A stretch of DNA of 64,000 nt from Diphasiastrum complanatum (taxonomy: Eukaryota; Streptophyta; Lycopodiopsida; Lycopodiales; Lycopodiaceae): NCBI GenBank assembly GCA_029204225.1, contig MU832540.1, positions 1 through 64,000 on the forward strand. The letters are read 5' to 3'. Both the position numbers and the translations under genes were made by a program. Shown one piece after another: positions 1 through 12,343 of the stretch (within the stretch, counting starts at the first letter, position 1; every line of letters begins with the position of its first letter). Below the pieces are notes generated by a model. That model was not told where the DNA came from, did not search any database, and saw only the letters and a list, made by a program, of their open reading frames with translations.

Positions 1-1062
1 TTGACTACTTCAATGGTTCACCGACCCTTGATTTGTTTTTCTTTTTTAGTGGATGGCCCCTTGGGACACTGTCTGACTATGTGTCCCTTCCCATGCACAC
101 AAAGCACAAACGCTCTTGTTTGGCATTTTTCAAAATCTTCTAGTTTTAAGGGTTGTATGAGTGATGGGCGTTTCTGAGGAGGTTCACTCTTAACTTCTTT
201 TAAAATTGAAAGTGTTTCTAAGTAGGCTACTCAGAAAGAGGTTGTTGTCTCGCCTTCTTCCTACCCACTGAATCATCATAGATTTGAGCATATCTGAGAG
301 CTTCCTCTAGGGTAGTAGGCGAGTTTCTCTGGACCTCTACTTTATATTCATCTTTAAGGCCACAGACAAATCCTCTGACTTTCTGATAGCCATCCATATT
401 TTTTTATCTTCCATTATTGTTTTTTCCCAGGCTCCCAAGCTCTATCAAGTTCGTTTTCCGGTAGAAACTCTCTTGGAAAAGCCTCTTCAAAAGCTTTCCA
501 TGACCGAGTCGTCTGCAGTCTCCTGGACGGTTAACCACCACTTATAGGCCATGGGCCCTAGGGAAAGACTGGTCTCAATAGCTTGCAAATGGTCATGGGT
601 CTATTTAAGAGCATGTATGTTCTTTCCATTTGTTGAGGAAGGTTTGTAGAATACTTGCATTTCTATCCTTCTCTTCCCCAATAAAAGTAGGAGGCTTGAA
701 GTCATTAAAGACACTGGGATGAGACCGAGTAAGCTCACCCGAAACTGATGGGAGTGGAGAAGGGGATGGTTGAGAAGTGGATGGGAGGCTTCCTTCATAG
801 AGTTCAAAATCAAACTTTTGAGCTCAGCAAATGAGTCGTCCATACTGGATTTGAAATTGGCAAAAGCCAGTTTCAATTCATCCACCTCTGTTACCAAGTG
901 GAGATACTGCTCCTTGGTAACCAATTCGTCGAGTTCTCTGGTGAACTGTTCCTGTTCCTCCATTTCCATGGGTTCTTTCCCCTTATTGAAAACCAAGGCT
1001 TTTGTTTCAAGTTCGTCGATGCCTCTCCCCGAGGGTTGATCAGGTCCCTGAGGAGTGGTCAT
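1..1062 (-). pseudogene. Ty3/gypsy gag, frameshifted, runs off left edge
   Basis: Decayed capsid/nucleocapsid (gag) region of an LTR retrotransposon. The start chosen is the ATG at 1062 (MTTPQGPDQ), followed by a Glu-rich region likely to be a coiled coil. The reading frame then shifts near 790. Gag-type sequence continues in other frames through about 700-600 (PPTFIGEEKDRNAS) and 400-240 (GFVCGLKDEYKVEV, then EEALRYAQIYDDSVG). A CCHC zinc knuckle lies at about 64-107 but is split by a one-base shift: CFVC is in one frame and GHIVRQC in the next. A primer-binding site and LTR lie upstream on the same strand at 1945-2807, so this is the 5' part of one minus-strand element. Its pol would lie left of the window. 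The family assignment rests on the gag motif order and knuckle. Several stops make it non-functional. Confidence 0.75.
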
Positions 1063-1944
1063 TTTCGGAACCGAAAGAGATGTACCTTAACTTCTGAATG
1101 AAAATAAGAAAAAAGATTGATTAAACTGAAAAAACAAAAGCAGAATACTTAGCTCTTTCTTAGGACTATACTTCCAAAGAGAAAAGCAAGAAACCCCTTC
1201 AGTTCTTCCGCAGCTGTCCAATCCATCTTCTTAAACTGCCTGCTGTCCAAAAAAAAAATCAAAATTCAGGGCTCAAAAAGCAAACAAATTTCTGATTTGT
1301 CTTGACCCCTTCCCTCGCTATCTGAGGTGTGCCTTTTCTGCTCCAAGAAATCCGATTTGGGACTCAAAACCGGTTGCAAATTTCTGGTTTCCACCAAGAA
1401 CCCCCTCGCTGTGGGCAAAAACCTGATTTTATCTGGGAAGACCCTCGCTATCTGAAAAGTGGTCTACCTGCTCAAAAACTTCTGATTTAGGGCCCAAGGA
1501 TGATTCCAAAAATCCAAAATTCAAAGAGCCCTTGGAGCGCTGGACCTGCACTAGGAATCTGCTCCAAACTCCGCTCAGATTACAATTGAATTCCTGTGGA
1601 AAACAGCGTTGGAGTGCCTATTCGAAAGTGCTGGATCTGCTCCAAAAGTTCTGACCCCTATCTACTTGCTGGATCTGCTCCAAAAGTTCTGACCCCTATC
1701 TACTCGAATCAGCAAATAACTTTCTGAACCCAGGGATAACTGGCTGTTTCCACAGCGACTGATCTGCAGTAGTGTACTGATCCAAATTTTTCTCAGTTTG
1801 CAAGAAATTGCATTTGGAACAGAGTGATAGGTAGCTGGTTCTGCAGCGATGTATCCCCTCTACTAATTCCTGAAGAGTGGAAGAGATTCTGTACACTCTA
1901 CTGACTCTCTCTACTGCTGCTACTAAGCTCCCAAAGATGGAGAT
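1063..1944 (-). other. Untranslated leader between primer-binding site and gag
   Basis: No supported ORF. The stretch repeats short phrases (for example CCTCGCTATCTGA near 1313 and 1445, and CTGCTCCAAA several times) and contains the 38-bp tandem duplication at 1629-1704. Position and orientation make it the 5' leader of the minus-strand gypsy element. Confidence 0.5.
1629..1704. repeat. 38-bp tandem duplication
   Basis: Two adjacent 38-bp units (1629-1666 and 1667-1704), identical as read, each beginning TGCTGGATCTGC. They lie inside the leader of the gypsy element and probably arose by slippage. Confidence 0.85.
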
Positions 1945-1957
1945 GGCTTTGATACCA
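1945..1957 (-). other. Primer-binding site, initiator tRNA-Met type
   Basis: On the minus strand this reads TGGTATCAAAGCC. It differs at one position from the plant initiator tRNA-Met primer-binding site consensus (TGGTATCAGAGCC). It starts one base after the LTR end at 1959, which is the expected spacing. Confidence 0.8.
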
Positions 1958-1958
1958 A

Positions 1959-2807
1959 TGTTAGAGATCTAAACACCACAGTAGGGCAAACACTAACTGA
2001 TCCACCCAACCTTGCCTATTCCCTGATATGGAGCAAGCCCCTCTATAACGATCGCCAAGTGAAGATCTTCAAGAATCCTGTCACATGCAAACCAAAAGGA
2101 CACCTGTGGAGCATGCCACCCAACCAATATGGAGAGGCTAGTCAATACCCTAGTCAATCCACCCCCAAGCCACAGTGAAGAACACAAGAGAGAAGATGAG
2201 AAAATGGCTCAAGAATCACAATTCACAATAGGAGGATGGGCGAGTTTCCAATGGACTTATTCTCCTCAAGAGAGAGAGAATACTCCCCCAAGGATCCCCA
2301 TGCAACCTAAATTGAGCTATTGACCTCCTATTCTTGCATTGAAGCAGTCTTCATCGTGCATGTGCTCCTATGTCCAATTATAGGTCTGGGCCCTCATATG
2401 ATTATTAATTATTTAATACGACCACGTCCAGAATGACGTAGCATAACTAATAACCACATACAACTGGAGTGACTGGCCATCCACGTCAGGAAATATTCCG
2501 ATTCCTTTATACAGGACATGGACATAACACCCTCCTAGCCCAATGTGAGGACTGGTAGCATGCATACTGCCAAGTGTCGGCCACATGGCTCTGACGTGGC
2601 CGACTGCACGTCGGGACCCAACGTGGGGCCCTATCCTGCTGACAGGGTCCCTAGGCTGTGTTAGGCCCGCCATGGCTATGGTCCGTGCCAGGGCACACTA
2701 CTCACACAATCTTGCCCTGTTGGTCGTATACGCTGGACACGACCCTGACTGTGGTATCTAACCTCCTGTGTTCTCTAGGGTTCAGCACTGGTTACGTGCT
2801 CGTAACA
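1959..2807 (-). repeat. 5' LTR of the minus-strand gypsy element
   Basis: About 849 bp on the minus strand, beginning TGTTACGAGC at 2807 and ending CTAACA at 1959. This gives the inverted ends TGTTA/TAACA. The right boundary is supported independently: the second copy at 12874-13120 matches up to the same TAACA and then diverges. No partner LTR is in the window, because the element continues left of position 1. Confidence 0.75.
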
Positions 2808-2810
2808 CTT

Positions 2811-5165
2811 CCCTAGAGAGTCGTCGAGATGTTTTGCGGTGCAAAGCTAAGCTATGTGGCACCACTATCTATATGGATGACGACTGCACATATATCCAGG
2901 TAGAGGAGAGGCCTAAGGCCTTTCAGGCAGCCCGTGAGTCTAGCAAACGAGTCATGTATCGAGATGGACGAGTGTGCTTTCTTGATAGCGCTCCTAGTAG
3001 AACCTAGTGCTAGGGATTTGGGGTGCCCGGGGTTGGGAGCACTCCGGGGCCCCATCCACACCACCTTCGGATTGGAGTGTGAAATTGTGCAGGCATACAC
3101 TCATCTTCTACGGCAAGGGACCTTGCTGATTTTATTACAGGCAGAGATGTATTATTCTTCATGGAGACACACGAGAGCCCGGAGCGAGGACTTCCCTCTT
3201 TTCCTGGATATACATGGGACTCAGTATTCTGACAAGAGACTAGATCTGCCAGCGGTCGAGGTTCAGGTGGGGTCGCCTGCCTATACAGAGAGACTCTCCA
3301 TTATTCGAGTATTGACTTCATCCGACATGACGACAGGCCCGCTACTTATGGACTCGCATCGTGCGTCAAGATATTGGTTTGGATAGAGATCTTTTTATTG
3401 CAGCATGTTATTTTCCACCAGAGTCCTCGTCTTTTGCTGAGGGTATTGGATCTCCATATCAGGACCTCTCACCAGATATTGTCATATTCTCAGAGCAGGG
3501 GCATATTCTCCTTATAGGGGATTTTAATGCCCGGACATCTTCGAGACAGGCAAAGTTCTTTGACACCACTGATCAGCTGCGTGTTCGTGCCCTCGACAAT
3601 GATATGTTTGGGGTTACCAGGACCTCCGCGGATAGTTTGGGACCTAGCATAACTAAACCTCCCCATAAAACCACATCCCAAAAAGACTCGACGCACACCT
3701 CGACCACTACACCCTCCATGGTACGATACCGAGTGCCATTCTCTTCATCAGTCAGTAACCTACTCACGTATCCATGCCCCACATCTACTTCGATCTTCCC
3801 GACGCTCCTACCGTCGTGTTCTCCGCCGTAAAAAGCGTTCCTATGATGATTCTGAAGGGAAACGTCTTACTGACCTTCTTTTCAGTTCTTCCTTAGGCTC
3901 TTTTTGGCGTGAGTTCATTCCTCGCTCTCCACCACCTCTCCTAGGGGACCTCCGCATTTGGACTGATTATGCTACCACCCTGTATACCGTCCCTACCGAC
4001 TCACCTATCTCTATATCTCCATGACCATCTGAGTTCTCCTTCTTCACATCTGACATGGTACTTGCAGCCATTAAAAAGATGAAATCCCACAAAGCTAGAG
4101 ATATTGAAGACCTTGAATCCGAACTCCTTTCCCATGCCTCTGACTTACTCACCCCCACTATAGACACCTTTCTTAACTCCGCAGTTGTTTCCAGTTTCCC
4201 ATCATCTTGGTGCACTAACATTATCCACCCCATCCATAAGAATGGAGACCCCATGATTCCGAGTAACTATCGCACCATCATGATTGGGCATGTCCTGGCG
4301 AAACTATATGGTACTATCCTACAGTCTGTTGTGAGCTCAGAGGTGGAGACTAGGAGACTACATGCCATGGGTCAGGCAGGTTTCCGAGCCCACTATTCTA
4401 CGGCAGATCACATCTTCACATTGCGAGCCTTGATTGAGGAAGCTAAGCACAGGAGAGAGAGGGTTTATTGTTGTTTTGTGGACTTCAGGAAAGCCTTTGA
4501 TTCTGTTCCTCGCTCATTGCTCATCCAGAGACTCTGAGACCTCGGCTTCTCCACCGACATCGTTCTTGCTGTGATGGCACTTTATGAGCGGGTCTTGGGA
4601 TGTTTCCGGCATAGCAGTGGCATATTCGATCACATTTGGAGTACTATTGGGGTGAAGCAAGGTTGCTCCCTCTCACCAGTCCTCTTTGGTTAGTATATCG
4701 ATGAGTTGGAGAGAGTCATTACACAGTGTGGTGGTGCTGGTTGCAGGCGTGGGGACATCTTGATTGCTATCCTCCTTTATGTCGACGATGTAGTATTGGT
4801 ATCACCGACTAGAGAGGGTCTACAGCGACAGTTGGACTGCTTGCATGAGTTTGCACCAGATGGGGCCTAGGGGTGAACATTGGGAAGACCAAGGTTATGT
4901 CTTCAATACTACGCGAGCATTCATGCAACGACATGAGCTTACTTTGGGTGGACAAGTTCTAGAGGTGGTCCCTTCCTACACATACCTGGGAGTCCTTTTC
5001 TCAAGTCCTACTTTTAGCATGAGATAGGCTGCCACCACCCGATTGGGGAAAGGACATGCCTCCCTTGTTCAGCTTGAGCGATTTTGTTTCCGGAAGTCCA
5101 TCCAGGATGCTCGCAGTAAGTGTCGCCTCTTTGATACCATTGTCACCCCCACGTCTTTATATGCG
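2811..5165 (+). mobile_element. LINE (non-LTR retrotransposon) with endonuclease and reverse transcriptase, decayed
   Basis: In order along the plus strand: a short pre-endonuclease block (YMDDDCTYIQ... then MYRDGRVCF, about 2870-2985); an apurinic-type endonuclease spread over two frames (THESPERG near 3170, LFIAACYFPPE near 3390, GDFNART near 3520); and a LINE reverse transcriptase from 4055. RT landmarks are SNYRTIMIGH near 4260, GQAGFR near 4372, YCCFVDFRKAFDSV near 4465 and the catalytic YVDDVVLV near 4780. The frame is broken by a TGA near 4536, a TAG near 4693 and shifts near 4850. It ends about 5165 at the join to a second LINE fragment. It starts directly beside the gypsy LTR end at 2807. 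The class is clear, but the clade cannot be settled by eye. It is non-functional. Confidence 0.85.
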
Positions 5166-5275
5166 GCAGAGACATGGTGAACATTGGTAAGACTAAGTTC
5201 ATGGTGTTCAACACCAATCGATAGCATATGAGAGACACAGTGTTCTACTATGATGGGCTTCCACTGGAGATAGTA
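5166..5275 (+). pseudogene. Second LINE reverse transcriptase fragment
   Basis: Reads MVNIGKTKFMVFNTNR and then DTVFYYDGLPLEIV. This is the same part of the RT thumb region as 4872-4985 in the LINE just upstream. It is therefore a duplicated or independent LINE piece joined end to end, with a stop between the two readable halves. Confidence 0.6.
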
Positions 5276-8249
5276 GCCAGGCTTTACGGGATTAGGGTTC
5301 CGTATCGAGCGAAATCGGAGAACGGGGATTATTGGTAAGTGTAGGCTTCATTTTTCCAATGTGTTTAGATTGAGCTATAGGCAACGAAATCACGTGGTTT
5401 TTGGTTTTAAACCACCTTTCCCCATGCCAAACCACCTTTCCCCATGCCCACAATAATTCGTATCATGTCAGTTTTAGTCGTTATGGCACGCCTAGCAAGA
5501 TTAGAAAGGCGACCCTAATTCCATGTGCTTTTTGGCCAGTTCCATGAACTAGCCTAGAGGCATCTAATTGAGTGATGTTTTTGCCTACACTGTGTTTCTA
5601 CATGCCTACAGAGACCCTTATAAAGTTCGTTTCGTCTGTATTCGTCTACACCAAAAGATTCCAAACCCTAAATTGAAAATCCCATGAACATCTTGTGATC
5701 CAAAAATGTTCTAGAATTTTGGAATGTCATTCTATTCACATTCCAAAATGCAAATGCAACTATAGATAGCAATGAAAAAGGCTGTTGTCGACCCCTATGG
5801 AAAAACGTTAAAGGGCAGTCACAGGCCACATGAAGATTTGCCAAGAAAGATGTCAACATGGAAGATAAGAAGGGCATGTACAGTTCTTCTAGAAATCATC
5901 AGTTTTTTCTTTACCATGGAGCTGTGGGCAGGCTCAAATGAGATGACTAATCGTTGGTGCAAGAGAGATCCGATGGAAGAGCACGTGTTGCTCTCTTGCT
6001 TAAAACATTCAACATGTGACTTCCGTTCTTCTTGCATGTGGATTTGATGTTTAGTGTAAGTCTTCTATGTTAAATCATGAAAATGAGCATGGATCAGAAC
6101 ATGAAGGAAAGGAATCCCGTTAGGTTTAGCATAAGAGAAGAGCAAGAATGAGGGGCTTTATAGAAGTGAGTAACTAGGGAAGACAATCACTTGGCCCCAA
6201 GTTTAGGGTCCAAAATCCTTTGTTGAAGGTTCTTTCACTGCCTTGAAATGTGAAGTTCTTACAAATTATAAGATAAGATGTGAAGGCCTGAAATTTTTCA
6301 AGTTGAAAAGTAGGTTCTGTCTCCTATGTGGACTGCCTCAACCCTTTGCTGAGAAATACAACCCTTAGCCAAGGTGTGTTGTGTCCTTGTTCTTCAAAAA
6401 GGAAGTTTCTAAGTGCCCTTTCAAAAAAATTTAGAAATTCATGTGCAGTGAAGTTCTGCAGGATGTCAAAGTAAACAACAGGTCTTAGGCGATTCTGTAA
6501 ACAGTCAACCCTTCAGATTGGCCTTAAGCCTTCAGTGAAATTCAGCCCAGCCTTACTTGAAGCCTTGAGCCTTTATTTAATGTTTTCTGTGCTATTTTGT
6601 GAAGACCAGAGGGTACGGCAGTTTGCCATGCGACCGACATAATGAGCAGCTCTGCAGTTTCCAGCAAGTTGTTTTGTAGCATTTCTATGTGAATTCTTGG
6701 TCATTTTGATTAAAATTTGTTTCCTAAGTTTTTCCTATAATGTCATGGCCAGTAATAAAGTTGTTTCTACAAGTTAAGGGCATTGGTCAGCTGATGGAAT
6801 TAAATATTTGTGATCTTTTGCATAACTATAAGAATGGAATGAAAAATGTGAATGAGGTGATGCAGTTGGTTGGTTTCTAACGTAAATAGAACTTTATATT
6901 TAGGAAGAGTTCCCAAAGGCACAGATAATGTGAATGAGGCTAATATATTCATGGATAAGCGTAATGTAATATTGAAGAGACAGTCAATCTCTTTGTTGAT
7001 ATTTGTGAGCACTTGTGTGATGATCTTCAATGGAATTAAGGAGATTGTTGGAGAGTTCTGATTCTCGATACCCAAAGTGAAGGAGACTGTTAAAGGCTTC
7101 TCATTCTCAATGCCAACAGCTTAGAAGATGGATTCCTTGGATGCAACAAGGTGATGTCTCTACAGATGCAGGAGAGTACATTATCTTCTCTATAGCTCAT
7201 GAATACCTTGTTGTTGACAAATTGTTTTGTTAGTCATGGATGTTTGCCCAAGGGAGAATGTTAAAAATAGTACATTTACCTCCATGATAGATGGCATCAA
7301 AATCATACAGCAGTTGTCGGCAATGTGCCACATCAACAAACACATAGGCTATTACAATGCAATGATTAACCATGGATGTGATTAGTTACATCACACTTAT
7401 TATGTTGGTGATTTAATGTACTCACAGTTTATGAAATGCACTCGCAATGCATTTTGATGTAATAAATGACTAAATGGACCTAATTGACGTACGTAATGTG
7501 ACACTTTTCGCAAAAGTTTGTATCCTGTACATCTAGCTTGACATTATCTATCATGCATAATAAGACTACCTACACATGACCCACACCTCTATACTACACT
7601 AATTCATCATAAATTCACTAGGTAACACTAGCTTCTCTCCCTCGCACTCTATGTATCATTGAGGTCTAAGGATCAACGAACTAGATGCTTTGATAACGTC
7701 AATTAATCTCCCAACCAAGCTCCCATATGTGCTTCTAAGATGATCCCACAATCAAATTTAGTCTTTTTACACTTCATTCCTAGTCGCCTTTCATGACATT
7801 AATAATCCTGGTGGTCTATACTTGTATTCAAGCTTCCACACATCCTTGACAAAAGTAACATCAAAATAAACTCCAAAGGAAAAAATATCAAGCCACGATT
7901 AAGATTGCGCAGCTCAAAAATGGTCCCATACTCCTCTTCCTAATAGCAATGCCTTGGCCTAAATCATGGCCACACAACAACTAAATGGACTCGCTCCACA
8001 CTTACAAACATAAAGCTTCTGTAATATGTTCACATCCATTACATTATAGAAACGCAAATTCCACTTTGAATTGTAGAATCACTACTTTTCATGAACTGAT
8101 AAGATAGGAGATTATGCATCAAACTAATATGTTGGCGTTTGTTAAGTTAATGGGAATATGTTGGCGTTTGCTACCTTGCACACCACAACAAAATAGGGCA
8201 AGAAAAATTATTGTTGAATGTGCCCTCTCTTTTACTTAAATATCACTAA
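5276..8249. other. Long stretch without a supported gene
   Basis: No ORF here resembles a known family, and short frames overlap on both strands. A 20-bp tandem repeat sits at 5409-5448. At 7251-7270 a purine run (AGGGAGAA) is followed by TGTTAAAAATAG, which could be a polypurine tract and LTR start on the plus strand. At 7689-7700 the minus strand reads CGTTATCAAAGC, a possible decayed primer-binding site. Neither is supported by a matching LTR, so both stay tentative. Confidence 0.4.
5409..5448. repeat. 20-bp tandem duplication
   Basis: Two identical adjacent 20-bp units beginning AAACCACCTTTCC. Simple slippage product in non-coding DNA. Confidence 0.85.
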
Positions 8250-8785
8250 ATTAAATGTTATGTAGTCCTCTGCATATCCAAGAAAAATGCATTTCGTAGC
8301 TTTAGCATCTAAGTTTTGCCTCCTATCTACAAGCACATGGGCCTAAGTTACACTCCCAAACATCTTGAAACAAGTTACCTTCAGCTTTACACTTTTGAAC
8401 GCCTCTTCATTTGTTTGATTTTCGACTTCCTTTGTAAGATTCTTGTTTACTAAATAGATTGAGCCTGTAGTCCTTCTGGTACCTGTTTAGCCTTCATCAT
8501 GCTTCTAGCACTTTCCATCACTGTTCTATATTTACATTCAAGTACTCTGATTTGGTTGGATCTGTTAAGTACAACAAATTGTCTCTTGATACCATTTTCT
8601 TTACAAAATTTCAAAAACCCGTCAATAATGTATTCACTACTCTGGTTTGATCTTAAAATTTTTATTTTCTCTCACTTGATTTCCAATCAATGCTTTGAAT
8701 TCTTGAAATGATTAAGAGTTTCTAGCCTGTGTTAGAAAGTAAAGCCATATCTTCCTTGCATAATCATCAACAAGCATCATGAAAT
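8250..8785 (-). pseudogene. Ty1/copia integrase core fragment
   Basis: On the minus strand from about 8785: FMMLVDDYARKIWLYFL, then FQEFKALIGNQV and NFKIRPE, followed by several stops. Further on, KCIFLGYAEDY can be read near 8280 in a shifted frame. This matches the copia integrase core from its first catalytic Asp (in VDDY) to the post-core 'FLGY' region. The second catalytic region (normally near RSDNGGEY) is destroyed. No gag or RT from the same copy is recognisable next to it. The family call is good, but the exact ends are approximate. Confidence 0.65.
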
Positions 8786-8797
8786 ACAATACTCCCA

Positions 8798-9240
8798 TTA
8801 TGAACTCGATCATAGATATTAGCATCAATTGAAGTATAAAGATAATGAATAACATCCACAAAGCATTCTCCAACTAAGAAAATTTGATGGCCAACGATGG
8901 CTACTGCTACCTTAACTAGATCTCCAACTGAGATCTCCAAAAATGGAACTCCCCTACAAAAAGCTCAAGAGATCAGACCGAATAATTTGAGAAATGAGAG
9001 TCTATGGCTCGTTATTCTAACTTAATAGTATTATGAAAGGTTCCAAATGCAACCTTCCTATAGAGAGCCGAATTTGGGGCATTTTCAATGCAAAATCATC
9101 TTATCTCTTCAAATAATAGTATCCATAAAAAGGAGGTCCAAACCTAATAAAATAATGCCTTAAAATAGTTGTGAGTATTAAAAATGCCCAAATACTCATA
9201 GAACTATACTGAGAAAGTATGGTCGCGTCCATAAGGCTCT
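8798..9240 (-). repeat. 3' LTR of a decayed chromodomain gypsy element
   Basis: About 240 bp from 8801 matches 12359-12590 in the same orientation with many substitutions (shared blocks such as GAACTCGATC, TCTCCAACT and CAACTAAGAAAA). Gypsy integrase sequence on the minus strand lies between the two copies and a primer-binding-site remnant sits beside the right copy, so these are the two LTRs of one old element. The outer end near 9240 is a guess. Confidence 0.5.
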
Positions 9241-9538
9241 CCCACTAAAAAACATTGACCACGATGTGGCCCAATAATACGAATCTTAGCTGTTGAAACT
9301 AATTTTGCATCGTTGTTTGCAATTTTCTATTCTGGTTATACATCTTGTGCTAGTAGTGCTAGTCCAAAAGCTACGTCCCTACAAACAAAAAAATCCACTT
9401 TTAAAGCTTGTGCTTTTGCACAAAAAAATTGCTTGTCAAACCCAATATTGACATTCGACAAGCAACAACTATCTATTCATGCTTTACACATATGCAACTT
9501 GAAAGAATATCATCTTCACAAAACAATATTTGGAACAG

Positions 9539-10383
9539 CTATCTCAACAAGAGATATAGGTCCCAAGTAGCTTCATCAACAGGACAATCATGCCATTGTT
9601 CAAGTCTTTGACGATGTCTTTGTGAAATCCAAACTTGTAATACGGCAGCAAGAGGTAAAAGGAAAAGCTCAAGGTCATAAAGGAGGTTGGGTTCATATCG
9701 TTGACTAGGAAATATGGAGGAACAAATCAAACTGACATGGAAAATATCACAAGCTCGAGTGATATTGAAGAGTTGCAAGCGATAAGTGATAGGCTGTCTC
9801 TCAAAAATCTTAATAGGTCTAAATAGCAGGTAAAAAGTTTCTTGGTAAGAGCTTGGCCTTGAGCAAATTTGTGGCAAGCAAAAGATAAAACATTCTAGCC
9901 TTCAATAAATTATAGAAAAAATCAGAGAATTTGTATTGATTTTGAATGCGCTCCAAGTGATGTTGAGTCTGCACAATACAATCATGCAAATTAGTAATAA
10001 AAGAACATAAAAGTGATAGGAATATTAGGGGAATACTGGAATACCTGGGAGAGCTGGCATCTACCAATTAAAACGGTGAAACGACTGAGGTGCTGCTGAC
10101 GAAACTGCTATAGTTGTATTTTCTAAATCACAAGTGTTGATCCCAATCTCAACCGTAAGGTGAGACAAAATCACGTAAATAATTTTCTATAATGTCGTTT
10201 AGAATCTTAAAGTAACCATTCACATAAGCAATACCCATAAGATCTCTATATCTAAATACGCATAAGGCTTGTCCAAAATCCCAAATTAAAACAACTATCA
10301 CAATCAGTAAGCATAAAATGAGATGAACCATGTAATTAAAGATCTCAGAAGAAAAGATATGAGTAAGGGTAGATTGTATAGAG
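9539..10383 (-). pseudogene. Gypsy integrase C-terminal half with chromodomain-like tail
   Basis: Minus-strand remnants appear in element order. Near 10230-10150 the core end reads IIENYLRDFVSP. Near 9990-9820 there is a linker with IVQTQHHLERIQNQY. From 9800 the C-terminal domain reads FRPIKIFERQPITYRLQL, then DIFHVSLI. The chromodomain-like end is VLQVWISQRHRQRLEQW, then PVDEATWDL. The phrase 'PVDEATW' at the C terminus is typical of gypsy chromoviruses. Frames change and stops are frequent. The upstream half of the core lies at 11092-11400, separated by the solo LTR insertion at 10389-11086. Confidence 0.7.
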
Positions 10384-10388
10384 ATAAA

Positions 10389-11086
10389 TGTTGGATTTCA
10401 ACTCTGCAGATTTACTCGCATTGTCGAGACAATGTCGAAGGTTTCAAAGATCGTCTGCAAAATACACGTATTGTCGACGTAGTGTCGAACAGACCTAAAC
10501 TATTAATCAAGGGTTACCAAATAACGACTTCAACAGATTTGGTTGTGAATCTTATCCATTACATATTTCGGATCCAATCCCATATTTCTACATGGCACCT
10601 ATCAAGTGGATGACAACGCATTCTGTTAGGGTTGATAGATCAGTAGATTAATTCATTTTAAGATAGAGAGCAATTCATAAGCTGAATCAGTTCAAGTTTT
10701 AGGAGTAGTCACTCTTCTTCTCTCTCTGTTTGCCATAGGTGTAGACCGATCGTTAATAAGCTATCGCGATCACAGTTTGTGTATGAGCGACATTTAGAGC
10801 AAAATTAGATTAGCTATTATTATAGTGTAATCAAAGTAGACAGCGGATGTATTTTTCAATCATTCAGCAATACATACTGCATTCGACAAATTCGACACAT
10901 GACTTGTCTTGTCTTACTTTTCTATTATTCATGCTATTATGATCTGAGTTCTAATAATTGGCAATAATGTGATTACCTCTATCATTATTTTTTTCACACT
11001 TGTGAATGATAATAAGTGGTGTTGAATAGAGTCAAAACTATCGAAGTCGAATAGTTATTCAACTATATGCAGCTTATTTTCCAACA
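10389..11086. repeat. Solo LTR (copia-like) with perfect target duplication
   Basis: 698 bp starting TGTTGGATTT and ending TTTTCCAACA, giving 7-bp inverted ends TGTTGGA/TCCAACA. It is flanked by ATAAA on both sides (10384-10388 and 11087-11091), a 5-bp target-site duplication. There is no internal coding region, so the element was reduced to one LTR by recombination. It sits within the integrase core of the older gypsy element, whose sequence resumes on both sides. Assignment to copia rests only on the TGTTGGA terminus style and is weaker than the solo-LTR call. Confidence 0.85.
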
Positions 11087-11091
11087 ATAAA

Positions 11092-11400
11092 GTGTGCATG
11101 TTTTAAAAATCTATCAACCACAACAAGCCAAGTGTTACATCCTCTTTGTCGGGTATGAAATCCATAGACATATTAGTTCTTTGGTGTTGAGGAATAGGCC
11201 AAGCTAAAGAAGACTATAAATCTCAACACTATTGTTGATGCAAAAAGTACGAGGGTAGACAAGAGCGGCTAAATTATCTTTTATAAAAGGCCAATAAAAA
11301 TAGGGTTTAAGTCAAGCGAAAAGACCTCTAGAACCTATAATAACCACCCACTTGAGAATAGTGGGCATCTGACATAAGTTTGGATCATAGATCTAGAGTA
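11092..11400 (-). pseudogene. Gypsy integrase zinc-binding region and start of core
   Basis: Reading down the minus strand from about 11320: FYWPFIKDNLAALV, a decayed counterpart of the integrase HHCC domain (typically 'FYWPGMRRDIEEYV'). Near 11160 follows NMSMDFIPDKEDVT, the start of the catalytic core ('SMDFI..LP'). At 11110 the LWLIDF segment matches 'VVVDRF'. The core is then cut by the solo LTR. Only about 250 bp separate this from the protease remnant, so the RT and RNase H have been deleted. Confidence 0.6.
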
Positions 11401-11649
11401 CTAGGAATGCATAATACCCCATAGTGATTAGAGACTAACGAGCCAGGCGAGCAACAAATAAAGCAAGTACAATAGCAATAAGAGCACAAAGAAAGGCTAG
11501 CAAGCTAGAAAAAAGCATGTATGCCCACAATATTTTTACCATGTCAATAATATGATTGATAATTAAAATGATTATGTCAGTGTATAACATGTAGGTCAAC
11601 TTGACCGATGAAATCTCTAATATGATAAGGCTTTGGAACATGTTGCTAC

Positions 11650-11800
11650 TCTAGAAAAAATGACTAGCAACCTCCACACATAAAGGATTCAAAGCAAGAA
11701 CGGACATAGCACGAATACGGGATATAATCTTTGACAAAAGAATAGATGGTACCAAAATCAACAAGGGCAATAAACTCGCATCCAATAATACAAATGCATA
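11650..11800 (-). pseudogene. Gypsy aspartic protease remnant
   Basis: The minus strand reads ALVDFGTIYSFVKDY at about 11770-11725, matching the retropepsin active-site loop 'ALVDSGATHSFV'. The catalytic Asp is kept and Ser/Thr is replaced by Phe. The sequence shifts frame immediately after. It lies in the right order upstream of the integrase of the same element. Confidence 0.5.
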
Positions 11801-12343
11801 AGTGAATACGTGGAGGACCGATCTTACTGGACCAAGTAGCATAAGCAAGCTAATATAAACACTCGATACTACCATTAAGATTGGAGATAAGTATTCGATC
11901 AAGTAGCATAAGAAAACTAGGATAAACACTCGACGCTACCATTAGAATTGGAGACAAGAATTTCCTAACAATGTAGCACAAAAAACTTGCAAGGCCATAA
12001 TGGACCTCAAAGAGGTCGGGAGTCAATCTAGCAAAAACAATTCCTATTTGCGTAATGATGGACCTCAAGGAAGGGAAGGCTCCACAATTTAGGAAGAATA
12101 GGCTTGTGAGGACAGCGGTGGACCTAATAAAAGGTAATAGGCCAACGATAGATCAAAGTAGAGCAAGTTGGGAAGCACTGGTGCTATGGGAGGCTTGTGG
12201 ACTAGCAATGGAGCAACGAGGAAGGGAAAGGACAGCCATAGAGTACAAGACGCCATGTACCAGCGATGGAACGACAAGAACAAGGAAGGGCAGCAATGGT
12301 GGAGGGGGAGGAAAATTCAATAGCTAGATGATGGTGCAAAAGT
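11801..12343 (-). other. Decayed gag/leader of the same gypsy element
   Basis: By position between the protease remnant and the primer-binding-site remnant, this should hold gag and leader. I could not read convincing gag motifs. Short ORFs on either strand here are not supported. Confidence 0.3.

Noticed and set aside
7251-7700. Complete LTR between a purine run and a primer-binding-site-like string
   Set aside because: The two signals point in opposite orientations and no matching second LTR was found.
12055-12327. Plus-strand ORF with LKEGKAPQFRKNR
   Set aside because: It lies in the gag/leader region of a minus-strand element, with no known motif and no splice or start context.
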